From contig JALMQS010000882.1 of NCBI GenBank assembly GCA_024734495.1, positions 1-64,000 on the forward strand: a DNA stretch of 64,000 nt, read 5' to 3'. The stretch comes from Forficula auricularia (lineage: Eukaryota > Arthropoda > Insecta > Dermaptera > Forficulidae). A program made the translations under genes and the position numbers. Below are positions 32,736 through 43,429 of the stretch, one piece after another (the first letter of the stretch is position 1; the number at the start of each line of letters is the position of its first letter). The notes beneath the pieces were generated by a model. That model worked only from the letters and a program-made list of their open reading frames with translations, did no database searches and was not told the origin of the DNA.

Positions 32736-32905
32736 TGCGGGCTTTGTGCCAATATTTTATTTAAGCATATTTTCAACTGCACCTCTGTGCAAATTCGTAT
32801 TTTAAAAAAGCATTTTTCTGGCTTTACGCCGCCAAGAGAGATTCTAATCTCTGAAGATCATCTCCCATCCAAGCCCGGCGAATATCATTCTAACTAACCC
32901 TTCGA

Positions 32906-33930
32906 GCTAAAAATAATAAAAATCATCCATAATCTTAATCATTTCCTATAATACTTATATTGAAATCATTTATTATTGAAGGTATGATGAAAATTTTTTC
33001 TAGTAGAGTCGGGCTTGCCTAGCAAGAGCTGTAGGTGTGTATTTTGTAGCTCTATCTTCAGGGTTTGAATGTCCGGGTATATTATTATTATAGTCTATGA
33101 GCTACTGACCATTTTGGAACATGATTTTAAAATCCAAATAACATATCCCATACTGTAGTATGATCACACACCCCGAAAGTCAAATTCTTACTCGCCTAAT
33201 CGAGTCTTTTTTATGGGTAATAGACCCCTGAAGATGTCAAAAAATACAATAAAATGACCTCATTGATTGTAACTCCTAAACTATTTACTCTACGAAAAAT
33301 TCCATTAGAGGAAAAATTGTAGAGAAAGTAATTTTTGACATTGTTGTTTAAAAAAAAAATTGAAAATAACCACCCAAAATGGAGCAGAGGGTCAAATACG
33401 AAAATTCTAGCCCTTTCAACCAAACTCAAGCAAATTATGTATATTAATCAATGGGCCTCCAAAAGGCTAGAAATGCCAAAACTAACCACCCGAAATGGGG
33501 GTGGGGGGAGGGGTCAAAAATGAAAATTCAAGGCCTTCAACTAAACTAAACATTTGACTGAGTTTAGTCGAAAGGGCTAGAATTTTTATTTTTGACCCTC
33601 GCTCCCGTTTTGGGTGGTTAGTTTTCGCATTTCTAGATTTTTGGAGGCCCATTGATTAATATAAAAATTTGCTTGAGTTTGGTTCAAAGGTCTAGAATTT
33701 TCATTTTTGACCCCTCCCCTTTTTTTTTCTGTCTGATATAATGTTCAAAACACATTAAAAAAATATATATATATTTTATGTTCTTTTCAAAAAATATATT
33801 CAGTTTTGTTTTCTAGTTAATTTTTTTCATTTTTTTATACCTCTTCAAAATGTGGAAAATCTTTATGACCCATAAGTCAAACTTTTCGTCTAGAAATAAA
33901 TTTAGGCATGTTCTTTGCAAAATCCCCACT
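32906..33930. other. Repeat debris, no gene seen
   Basis: Bases 33330-33730 contain two inverted copies of the gggtggttagttttcgcatt module that is also in the Helitron at 19935-20150 and near 15890. The open frames on both strands here are reflections of that repeat. Confidence 0.5.
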
Positions 33931-35330
33931 TGTCAAAAAAATAAAAAAATTTAATAGAGGAAAAAAAGTTTTTCTAATTTAGTGGGCTAGACAGTAAAAA
34001 AAAACCCGATATTTTAAGCGTCCTTATTTTGGATTAGTAGTAGAGCTTTTGCGGAAATTCTTCATACAAAGTCTTCTCTCTATTGTAGTGTATTGATATA
34101 AACTAGAATGTCAAATTAAATAAATTCTTATGATTTGTGAGATTTAATCAAATATTTAATTAATTGATTATTTATTTAAAAATTTTGTACAATATAATTA
34201 GCCACCTGTTAAATGTCAATCAATTTATTCATTTTAAATTAAATAATCAATTAAAATTTAAATGTAATTTTTACAAAGAACGCCTCAATATAGCTAGATA
34301 GACGTAGTATTCAAGTCCTTGTGGTTTATGAGAAAGAATATATTTTCAAACCATCAAGTGGTAATAATTATAGATTGTTTTTTTAAAAGGAGTAATCCAA
34401 TTGAGCTTTACTATATTTTTAATTAATTAGAGGTATTTTAAATTGGAGTGAAATTAGAGATAAAATAAATTTATTCGAAAGTTGTTTTCATCCTTACCAA
34501 AAAACCCGACAATTTGGAGATTTGTAACTCTTTCTTCAGGGCTTAAACTAGCCAAAGAAGAAACCTCCGGGTTTATTAAAATAATTTTTAATTGCATTTT
34601 AAGTTCACAACTTTGTGCACAGCGATACCAACGCAGTTCTAAAATGTTAGCAAAAAAATAAATTTAATTTAATTTTGGTTGCTTTTTATTACTGAATTTA
34701 AAATTTAAAATAATATTAAGCAACCCTCGATCCACCAGACTATTTTTCTATTAAAAAAAGTCATTTTAATAAGAAATTTCATCTTTGCAAAAACTATACT
34801 TGTCAAAAAAATAAAAAATTTCAATAGAGGAAAAAGTGTTTCTATAACGTAGCGGGATAGACAGTAAAAAATCGATATTTTAAGCGAGAGCTTATTTTGG
34901 ATTAGTACTGGAGCTTTTGCGGAAATTCTACACGCAAAAACAATCGACAGTGTTATATTCTCTCTATTGTAGTGTATGGATATAAACTAGAATGTCAAAT
35001 TAAATAAATTCTTATGATTTGTGAGATTTAATCAAATATTTAATTAATTGATTATTTATTTAAAAATTTTGTAGTAAATAATTAGCCACCTGTTAAATGT
35101 CAATCAATTTATTCATTTTAAATTAAATAATCAATTAAAATTTAAATGTAATTTTTACAAAGAACGCCTCAATATAGCTAGATAGACGTAGTATTCAAGT
35201 CCTTGTGGTTTATGAGAGAGAATATATTTTCAAACAACGGGCGTGATGACTCAAACTATCAAGTGGTAATATAATTATAGATTGTTTTTTTAAAAGGAGT
35301 AATCCAATTGAGTTTGACTATATTTTGAAG
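33930..35330. repeat. Direct duplication, about 870 bp apart
   Basis: About 33935-34420 and 34800-35330 are near-identical (cagtaaaaaa, tattttaagcg, gtgtattgatataaactaga, caagtccttgtggtttatga). Between them at 34503-34580 lies an inverted half of a terminus whose partner is at about 36118-36190 (tttggagat, cttcagggctt, cctccgggt). No coding sequence. Confidence 0.75.
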
Positions 35331-35847
35331 TGGTCATCATCATCTTCTGCCCTTGGCACATTATGAATAATCAATTCAGAGGTATTAAACGGACGGACAA
35401 CTCTTTAGACGACACTGTTTACATTCCGATTAGCCAACCAGGAATACAATCGGGGAAAGAACAACCGGAACAGAGAGGAAATTTACAAGTATAAAAAAAA
35501 GAATCAACGAATTCAATTCATGAATTGAAGTCTCTTTATGAGTCAGCGAATTTTTAGTTTTTCTAAATACTTTCCAATTATTTCTTGGAGCATTCAACAA
35601 AATATTTAAATAATAAGCCGGACAAATGCAAGTCGGTTTGGTGTACTAATCCATCTTGAAGAAAGTATACGAAATTTCAATAATATAGCTTAAATAGATT
35701 CTAAGATATTTTGACATTTTCCCCAAGTCTATAAACTTGAGAAAATATTTGGAACTCATTTGCTGACTCACTGACAGATCATCAAAACCTATACGGTACT
35801 TGTAATCATTCCAGCATCAGGTAAGTTGTGAACTTAAAAGTAATTCT
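35331..35847. other. Unassigned sequence
   Basis: Less AT-rich at 35340-35480. No open frame above 60 codons, no recognised repeat. Confidence 0.4.
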
Positions 35848-36066
35848 TTTTAAATTGAAGGGTTTTTTTAGTCACAAACTAATAAAGAACAATAATTTCA
35901 GTTAATTATTATTATTTATTTTATTGATTCACCAAACTGGTTGAATGGTCAACCAGAGGTGACCGAAACAGTTTGGTGAATCAATAAAATAAATAATAAT
36001 AATTAACTGAAATGATTGTCTTTTATTACTTTGTGACTAAAAAACCCCTTCAATTTAAAAAGAATT
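35848..36066 (+). repeat. Palindromic element with a hammerhead-like centre
   Basis: Arms about 35870-35935 and 35971-36050 are reverse complements (cacaaac...gattcaccaaac and back). At the centre, CACCAAA, CTGGTTGAAT, helix GGTCA/TGACC, GAAACAG, TTTGGTG has the layout helix I, core, helix II, GAAAC, helix I, but the CTGANGA box is replaced by CTGGTTGA. I read it as a degenerate or variant hammerhead. Confidence 0.45.
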
Positions 36067-36384
36067 TAAATTAAGTCACTTAAGTTTGGGAAGAATCGTA
36101 TATTTAAATATAATATTAATATACCCGGAGGTTCCTTCTTTGACCAGGTTAAGCCCTGAAGAGCCAAATATCTCCAAATTGTCGTTTTTATTTTTTTAAG
36201 AATGAAAATAACATTCTAATAAATTATTTTATTCCTAATTTTCTCTTCAATAGAAATTACCCCTAACTAATTATCAAATTTCCTAATTTTAATATATAAT
36301 AATATTTTTTTTTATTGTTAAAGGATAAACAAATTGAATTGCTTCTTTCCAGTAATTTATTTTATTATTCAAATGGTTAATCCA

Positions 36385-36423
36385 AATATTTCTAGAGCGC
36401 TTGCGGCATCTCTTCCTCAGTGG
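36385..36423 (-). ncRNA. Hammerhead-like motif, minus-strand arm
   Basis: Minus strand: CTGAGGA (36420-36414), helix II GAGATGC/GCGCTCT with one inner mismatch, then AGAAATATTT. The base before GAA is A rather than C, breaking the closing pair kept in the plus-strand arm at 36887, so this arm is likely the decayed one. Confidence 0.45.
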
Positions 36424-36662
36424 AAACTGTGGGACCACACAATAGGCAAGTCAGTGAGTTTAATAGTTTTTAAGGAATTTGGTGTTGGTACTTGGTGAAA
36501 CATTTTTTAAAAGGCCATTCAAAATTAATCCAAAGTAGACTTCTTACCTTTTCTCCCTCCACTAATTTTAAATATTTACTCTTTTGTTATCTTAAAAAAT
36601 AAATTTTACCATTGACTTGTATTCAATTTCGACTTATTCAGGTCAGTTACTTTCTGTATCTC

Positions 36663-36710
36663 CTGAAGATGGGTTAGTCACCCGAAATATATATCGAGAT
36701 TAAAGATTCT
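36663..36710 (+). ncRNA. Hammerhead-like motif with ATC triplet
   Basis: CTGAAGA (36663-36669), one extra T, helix II GGGT/ACCC, GAA (36684-36686), helix III atat/atat, ATC (36693-36695). Helix I pairs atctc before with gagat after. Every element of a three-way hammerhead fold is present, with a stronger helix III than in the GAAACGTC copies. Same family as 40821 and 51299. Confidence 0.6.
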
Positions 36711-36886
36711 CTAAAAAATAAATTCGTTTTATTTTTATATCTTGAATGTGAAACCTACCAAGTATTTTTTATCCAATAATTTCAGTGAGTTTAATTACAG
36801 ATCTCAAAAGGTACTCACCCACTCTCCCACCTTTTGACATCTGTAATTAAACTCACTGACTTCCTATTGTGGTCCCACAGTTTCCA

Positions 36887-36930
36887 CTGAGGAAGAGATG
36901 CCGAAAGCGCTCTCGAAATATTTGGATTAA
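36887..36930 (+). ncRNA. Hammerhead-like motif, plus-strand arm
   Basis: CTGAGGA (36887-36893), extra A, helix II GAGA..GC/GC..TCTC, GAAATATT and then TGGA, which pairs with TCCA before the core as helix I. Cleavage triplet would be ATT, allowed by the NUH rule. Confidence 0.5.
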
Positions 36931-37391
36931 CCATTTGAATAATAAAATAAATTACTGGAAAGAAGCAATTCAATTTATCCATCCTTTAACAATAAATATT
37001 AATATATCCAGTACACACCAAGCCAGCAAAATTCTTATGAATAATATTTGTAATAATCTATTAGTTCAAATAAAATCAATTAATTATTAAAAGGAATTTT
37101 TAACGCACATTTTTTAAATTTTCTTTTAATAATTAATTGATTTTATTTTAGTTTTAAAACCCACAAATAGGTCATTATAAATATTAGAGCCGTTTTAGAG
37201 ATACAGATTTTATATATGTATATAAATTGTTGATTTAATTTAATAAAAGATGTATAGTTATAGTTTTATATATATATATATATGTTTATTTTCATTAATC
37301 AGAGGACAACCTCAACGATTTCTCTTCATGAATCAACAACTAAATCGATTGTTTATTCTATAATGATAATAAGTTTGATAAATAATAATAA

Positions 37392-38258
37392 GTACCTGGA
37401 GGCACCGAGCGATGCTCGGTAACTTTTTCTTCAGTTAAAAGCTTTATTTTAATATTATTTTTAATTTAAAATTATGATAAAAATGTCGATTTTTATTTGA
37501 GAACCGTTTTCAAATTAAAAAAAATACAAATATATAGGTATAGTATATTAATTGTTGTCCTTCTTTTAGATTAATTCAATTATACATATTGTTATAATAT
37601 ATTTGGGATTGGTTTATCGTTAAGGGTTACTAGGTAAATAACAGAAGAAATATATATTTATAACAATGGGTTTTATTGAATAGTTACAATGGGAGGGCGG
37701 GAAGGCGAGTGACAGCCTTACGATCGATATGTCAACCACCTCGTTTATCCGAGATTCATGGTTTTTATATATTTATATTCAGGTCAAGCTCTGCGAATTC
37801 AGCATTTGGCATATTTCAAATTTATTCAATAACTTCTATTTATAAAATACATAGCTATATATAATATATTCAATTATTTCCAAACATATAATAAAGTCTA
37901 ATTCAAAAATATTCATTTTAGTAAAAGTAAAAAGCAAAGATTTTTAAAATAGTTCTATAGTCCAGTGGTAGAGTGTGGGCCTCTGATGCAAGAGGTCTCT
38001 GGTTCTAATCTGACATGCGTCAAATCAATTTTATTTTATTGAGATTTTCAACTATCAATAATTACTTTAATTAAGAAAAAAATCAATTAATTGATGAATT
38101 TTGATGAGGTCCAGACCTGGCCAGATCGTTTTTCTCATCCTCAAAACTTGTTAATAGATTTCATCAAAATCGGTAAGGCCGTTTTCAAAATAGAAGCAAG
38201 ATACAAAATATATATATATAAATAAATATACAATTTTTGCTCGTTTAATAAGAGTAGA
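37392..38258 (-). mobile_element. Helitron-like element, family 1, 867 bp
   Basis: Minus strand starts TCTACTCTTATTAAACGAGC at 38258 after A and ends with hairpin and ggtac at 37392 before T. It has both ends and no coding capacity. Inside it is a tRNA-like unit at 37955-38030, and (ta)n near the 5' end. The 62-codon frame 37676-37864 is unremarkable. Confidence 0.7.
37955..38030 (+). other. tRNA-like sequence inside a Helitron-like element
   Basis: tagtccagtggtagagtg resembles box A; cctct/agagg forms an anticodon-like stem with a 7-base loop gatgcaa; ggttctaatct is a degenerate box B. The invariant U33 position holds A and the T-stem is weak, so it is a pseudogene or captured SINE head. 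Confidence 0.45.
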
Positions 38259-38312
38259 TTTCTAATTTCTGAAAATGATTTAAAATTGTTAATACATATT
38301 AATATATATATT

Positions 38313-38600
38313 GAAGAGGCGACTGTGGGTCAGTGGTTAGAGTGTCGGACCTCCATCCTGAAGTATGCTGGTTCGAGACTGAATCTCGGCAGATATTTGC
38401 AGTCGCCTCTTCTTGGAAAGCAATGGCAAACTACCAAGAGTATAATTGCATAGTTAACCTCTCCAAACTAGCCGTTCGGAACCGTTGTTAAAAAGTAGGT
38501 CCTGTATATCTATGTAAAACAGCTAAACTCACTCAGCTCAGGTATATTTGGAGAGGTGCCGAAACGTCAAGGAGACCTGAAATGGCACTTAAAGAAAAAG
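38313..38600 (+). mobile_element. tRNA-derived SINE
   Basis: Box A gtgggtcagtggttagagtg (38324-38343) and box B GGTTCGAGACT (38370-38380) are correctly spaced for a Pol III promoter. The tRNA-like head is enclosed by a perfect 13-bp stem, gaagaggcgactg (38313-38325) with cagtcgcctcttc (38400-38412). The body follows with ggaaagcaatggcaaactac, then gtgccgaaacgtcaaggaga, ending near aaagaaaaagaat. Confidence 0.75.
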
Positions 38601-39159
38601 AATATTTTATTTCACTCATTTTCTCGTTATTTATTATATCATATTATTATTTATTATATTTGAAAAAAATAACTTATTTTTGAATGACAAATTGATTAGA
38701 ATTCATTTTACAATATAAAAATTAATTCGACCTTAAAATTTTGTTCTTAAACAAAAAACAAAAAAACATATTAACAAAAAAAAAAAAAAGAGTAAAATAT
38801 ATAACAAGCGGAAATCATTTTCATTCATTTATTAAAAAAAATAATAAATAAATTTGAGATAGTTATTTCATATATGAATGGATGAATTTATGAATAAAGG
38901 AAATGACAAATTTTCTATAATGTACATTTAAATTCTCACAAATTAATGTTAAATAGATAATACAAAAATTTAAGTTCAATTCTGATGAATTGTTTTAATG
39001 TTTTTCATTGTTCAGCCGCTCATTAAAGTTTCCATTTTGATTTTATAATTTCACTCATATTCTACCTCTCTAGATAAAACAACATTTTGCTTTTTTTTTT
39101 CTGATTCTTGCTCACAGCTTGTTTTATTACAAATTAATGTAAATAATTAATACTACGAC

Positions 39160-39347
39160 GACAAATTTGACGGTTTTAAAAATTTTAATTTTTGATTTCC
39201 TTCATTTTTTGACATTTTTTAGTACCTATCAAAAAACTATAATTTGTATTTTATGTAAATTTTGAAAATTTTTTGATCACCGGTTTAAAAGATATCGAAT
39301 TTCGGGTTTTTTCGCTCATAACTTCTTCGAAAATGTTCCAAATTCAA

Positions 39348-39379
<32 letters not shown>

Positions 39380-40620
39380 TTTTAGAAAAAAATACAGAAA
39401 AATTATTTAAAGTGTTTTTATTTTGCGATTTTTGAGTTTGAAAAATTTTAATCTTGTTTTTGTACTTTTCGATTTTTTTGATAATTTTTTATTAACCAAC
39501 TTGAAAAAAGAGGAGGTTATCAATTCAACGGAATGTCTGTTTTTTTTTTGTGTTTGAACATTTATTTCTCTTTACCATGTGGACCGATTTCAATGATTTT
39601 TTTTGCATTGGGTTCAGTCTTCCACCCGGTTGATTTTTTCATTGGTATTGGTCCTTTTTTATTATGTATGTTCACGCACAACTTCTTTGTTTATGGACCG
39701 ATTTTGATGATTCTTCTTTTATTGGAAAGGGGGTATCTTAAGGGTGATCCCATATTTATTTGGTCAAGTTCTGATGATGTTTATTTGTTACCATGTTGAC
39801 AAATTTCGAATATTTTTTTGCCTTGTGTTCAGTAAAGTCGCCAATTGGTCCCGTATAAATTTCGTTGGTATAGGACCTTTTTTGTTATGTATGTTCACGC
39901 ATAACTTCTTTGTTTATGGACCGATTAGTCTCTTTCTTCTTAAATAACGCTCTGAGAGCCTTAAAACAAATGAATTTATATTATTTTTATAAAATTTCCC
40001 ACCAAATTTTTTTTTGTCTTTAATACCTTTAAACGTCTCTATCTCCTTAAAATACTAATTATTTATTTTAAACACCTGTTAAAGATAAAAATCAATTCAA
40101 AATAACTAAAAAAAAGAGAGCTCTCAATACCAAAAACAAGTTTTAATAAATGTTAATATTTTTTGGAAACTTTCAAAAATCTAAAAAAAAATTGTAATTT
40201 TTATTGGATCCCTATCAATCCGGTCTTAAAATTTGTAGAATTAATAGAAGTTTAAAATAAAAAAATTATCAAAAAAATCGAAGAGTACATACTTACAGTT
40301 TGAAAAACAAAATTAAAATTTTCAAACTCAAAAATTGAACATAAAAAACACATAAAATAATATTTTTGTATTTTTTTCTTAAAAAGTAGGTAAAAAAAAA
40401 AACAAAAATTTCAAAAAAAAAAATAATTTTAATTTGGACCATTTTTGAAGTAGTTATAAAGGAAAAAACGAAATTCGATATCTTTCAAACCGGTGATGAA
40501 AAAAATTTCAGAATTTACCATATACTTACTAAAAAATGTCAAAAAATGAAGGAAATCAAAAATTAAAATTTGTCAAACCGTCCGATTTGGCGTGCAATAT
40601 GCCACATAAATATTTATGTT
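39160..40620. mobile_element. Long-TIR element, about 1.46 kb
   Basis: Arms about 39160-39490 and 40200-40610 are inverted copies, with gacaaatttgacggtttt on the left and aaatttgtcaaaccgtccga, gccaaat on the right; same family as 14840-16830. The 39533-39947 interior has a duplicated module (gttatgtatgttcacgca) in overlapping open frames, and begins with the aaccaacttgaaaaaagagg repeat. The open frames are hydrophobic, T-rich and look non-coding. No transposase. Confidence 0.6.
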
Positions 40621-40820
40621 TAATTCAGATGAATTTTTAATGTTTTTCATTTTCCAGCCGCTCATTAAAGTTTCCACTTCTTGATTTTATAATAAAAATT
40701 GCGTAAGATGCTAGGTAGGTTTCATTCTATCTTTCCCTCACCACTATATATTTCCAAAAATTGTTATTTGTAAAATTAAACATTTTTTTTTTCCAATTTA
40801 TATTCAGTTTTCTCTGACTC

Positions 40821-40860
40821 CTGAAGATGGGCTGACACCCGAAATATATCGAATTCAAAA
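40821..40860 (+). ncRNA. Hammerhead-like motif, same family as 36663
   Basis: CTGAAGA (40821-40827), extra T, helix II GGG/CCC with TGAC loop bases, GAA (40841-40843), helix III at/at, ATC (40848-40850). Helix I is weak beyond two pairs. Confidence 0.55.
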
Positions 40861-40920
40861 CTCATCTTAGTTTTATTTCTTTTTTCCTACCTCACATCTC
40901 ACGCAATTTTTATTATCTTA

Positions 40921-41519
40921 TCTTATTATATTAAACGAGCAAAAATTGTATATCTTATTATATTAAACGAGCAAAGTTTATATATATATATATGGTCGGG
41001 TTCTCGAAAACGGCTCTAACGATTTGAATGAAATTCAGGGGTTAGGAGGGTTTTGTGTTGCCGATTCGATTTGTCACGGTCTTATCTTAGGCTAAGTTGT
41101 TTTTGATGGGTTTTTTGTTAATTGAAATAATTATTAACAGGTGGTTGTCTCGATAATTACATTTTTATTCAATTTCCTTTTAATTATTAATTGTTTTTTT
41201 AATTTTAAATTCCACTAATAGATCATTACAAATATTATTATTATATATTAAAAGTTAGACAATTTAATTAATTAAAAATCGAGTTTTAAATCCCACAAAC
41301 GTATTTTTCCCTATTAGAATTTTGGAATACTACAAGACTTGAAATGCAAAAACTGGGTGAGGGGGCGGAGGCGAGGCTGGAGGTGATGGTGGGGGGATGT
41401 CGGGGGTGCAGTGGTTGAGGGGCACGGAAGGTTCGGGGGAAAGAGGGGGGGGCGAGGGGATTAATATATAGCTTTTAACTGAAGCAAAAGTTACCGAGCA
41501 TCGCTCGGTGGCCAGGTAC
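40921..41519 (+). mobile_element. Helitron-like element, family 1, about 0.6 kb
   Basis: The 5' tip is doubled (tcttattatattaaacgagc at 40921 and again at 40953), (ta)n follows, then the gatttgtcacggtct module, G-rich tract (41350-41460) and the gagc-atc-gctc hairpin ending ggtac at 41519. Confidence 0.65.
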
Positions 41520-42233
41520 TTATATATTTTTTTTTCTTTTCTCTCTCCCCTAATGGCCTTGGAATGAATTCCATTGTAGCCAGTCTACCATGAGTTTATA
41601 AATAAATAGAACAATAAATTAAAAATAAATAATAAATAACTATATACATAATAAATAAATATATCAATAATAAATAAATAAATAAATAGCAAACAAATAA
41701 ATAAACAATAAATAAACAATTAAATAATAAATAAATAGAACAATAAATTAATAAATAAATAATGAAAAAAATGTTCCAAATAATAAAGGTACTTATATTA
41801 AACGAGCACAAATTGTATATATATATATATCCAATTGGGTTCTCGAAAACGGCCCTAACGATTTGGATGAAATTCACGGGTTAGGAGGGTTTTGTGTTGG
41901 TCATTCGATCTGTCACGGTCTCATCTTCGGCTAAGTTGTTTTTGATGGGTTTTTTATTAATTGAAATAATTATTCACAGGTGGTTCTCTCGATAAAAATG
42001 TTTATTTACATTTTTATTCAATTTGTTTTTAATAAATAATTGGTTTTTTAATTTTATATCCCACAATAAGATTATTATAATTATTAATATATATTAAAAA
42101 TTGGGCAATTTAATTGAGTTTTAAATCCCACAAATATTAATTTGACAATTTAATTGATGATCTCAAAATGTCTTATTTAATTTAAAAAATAATAATTATC
42201 CTGTATTTATTTATATACCTATACTAGCTGCAA
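41520..42233. repeat. (aataaata)n and a Helitron-like family 1 5' half
   Basis: Bases 41595-41765 are a simple aaataaataa repeat, whose minus-strand frame (41596-41877) is an artefact. From about 41790 a family 1 5' region (cttatattaaacgagcac, (ta)n, cgatctgtcacggtctc) runs to about 42190 with no 3' end of its own; it abuts the family 2 3' end at 42234. Confidence 0.6.
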
Positions 42234-42830
42234 GGCCCGCCTTCAGCGGCCCTCTTGCTAGCCAGGGGCACGTCCCCTGGACCCCCAACCCACGAATCCC
42301 ACCCTCACACTACACTACCCCCCTGACCCATCCAGCACCCCTACCCCCACACCATGAACCCGTGCCCAACCCCCGCCCCCATACCACAGAACCCAAACCT
42401 CACCCCCCACTCCAACCCACCACACTCCCCGAAACCCACCCAGCACCCCAACCCCCGCCCCCACACCACCACCCCAACCCTCACCCCACCCACCTCGGGC
42501 CCCCAACCCACGAACCCCAACCTCACCCCCACTCCAACCCACCACACTCCACGAAACCCACCCAGCACCCCAACCCCCGCCCCCACACCACCACTTCAAC
42601 ACTCTAACCTGCACCCCCACCTCAGACCCCACCCCGTACCACCCTACTACGCCACTGGACCCTCACCTGAACCCCCCATCCACCAACCTTGCACCACCCC
42701 GTGCCCCCTACTCCGCCATACTCCCTCACTCCACCGCCATTCCACTCCGCGCATCCCATGCCCTAACCCACCCCCACTCCACCCCCGCACCCAGTTTTTG
42801 CATTTCTAGCCTTCTAGTGACCCTACCGAA
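42234..42830 (-). mobile_element. Helitron family 2, 3' part
   Basis: Minus-strand end CTAG at 42234 with the gccgc/gcggg hairpin and a long C-rich plus-strand tract, matching 19494-19960 in order. Homology stops near 42822, so the 5' part is missing. The four long open frames across this tract, on both strands, are products of low-complexity C/A or G/T composition. Confidence 0.75.
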
Positions 42831-43429
42831 ATTACATACCTAAGTGGATGTCTGCTTAGAAAAAGAAACCCTTGAATCTCTGCTGAAAAAAAGAAACCCT
42901 ATCAAAAATACATACTTAAGCGGATGTCTGTTTAGAAAAAGAAAATACATACCATACAGCTTTCCAAGATTCTTACCCGTGTCTGCCGACTGGGATCACA
43001 TATGACTTGTAATGACGTTTTCCAAATGAAAGAATTTTGTATAATTGTCCTTCAACAAATATATAAATCACTCACACACACACGCATTTTTTTTTGTAAA
43101 ATTCATCGATAAACGCAGAATTTTGTGTTATTTTTCAAATTTAAGATTTTTGCTAACACACAGTGTGAACAATACTCCTGACGTTTTGAAATTGTAGGGT
43201 TGCCCAGCATCTTTCTTTCTTGTGTTTTTTCTTTCATCATAGACTCCACGGAGGAGCGATTGATGAAAGTCATGATTTAAAAATAAAATAATAAATAAAT
43301 ATGGTAAATAAATAAAACAAATATAAAAATAGCCAAGTAAATAGAGGATCCAAAAAGGAGTTCAGCTTACATTAATTGCGGAAGAAGATTTTTTTTCTAC
43401 CATCGTTTGGTATGGTGTGGTATGCCAAA
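42831..43429. other. Short duplicated segments, no gene
   Basis: aaaaagaaaccct/atacataccta units with ggatgtctgtttag repeat two to three times at 42830-42955. After that AT-rich DNA with (ca)n at 43073-43085. Confidence 0.5.

Larger units (their letters stand above)
36350..36957. repeat. Inverted Penelope-type termini, arms about 110 bp
   Basis: Bases about 36350-36463 and 36846-36957 are near-perfect reverse complements (from ccagtaattt to gactt, through tttccactgaggaagagatg). Each arm carries a hammerhead-like core at its outer side, one on each strand, and a third, different core lies between them at 36663. Long enough to form a hairpin RNA if transcribed. Confidence 0.8.

Noticed and set aside
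34503..36190. CTGAAGA words at about 34538 (minus) and 36157 (plus) as hammerheads
   Set aside because: No GAAA box follows at the right distance; kept only as an inverted-repeat pair.
37955..38030. Functional tRNA gene
   Set aside because: U33 position and T-stem are not conserved and the unit lies inside a Helitron-like element.
38540..38590. gtgccgaaacgtcaaggaga as a hammerhead end
   Set aside because: No CTGANGA box upstream; the sequence belongs to the SINE body.
39533..39947. Two overlapping hydrophobic frames that could suggest a membrane protein
   Set aside because: T-rich repeat sequence with a duplicated module; no start context or homology, and the same text is scattered elsewhere (53060-53340).
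42315..42809. Long open frames on both strands in the C-rich tract
   Set aside because: Low-complexity C/A composition removes stop codons; the tract is the 3' part of a non-autonomous Helitron and is shared with 19540-19925.
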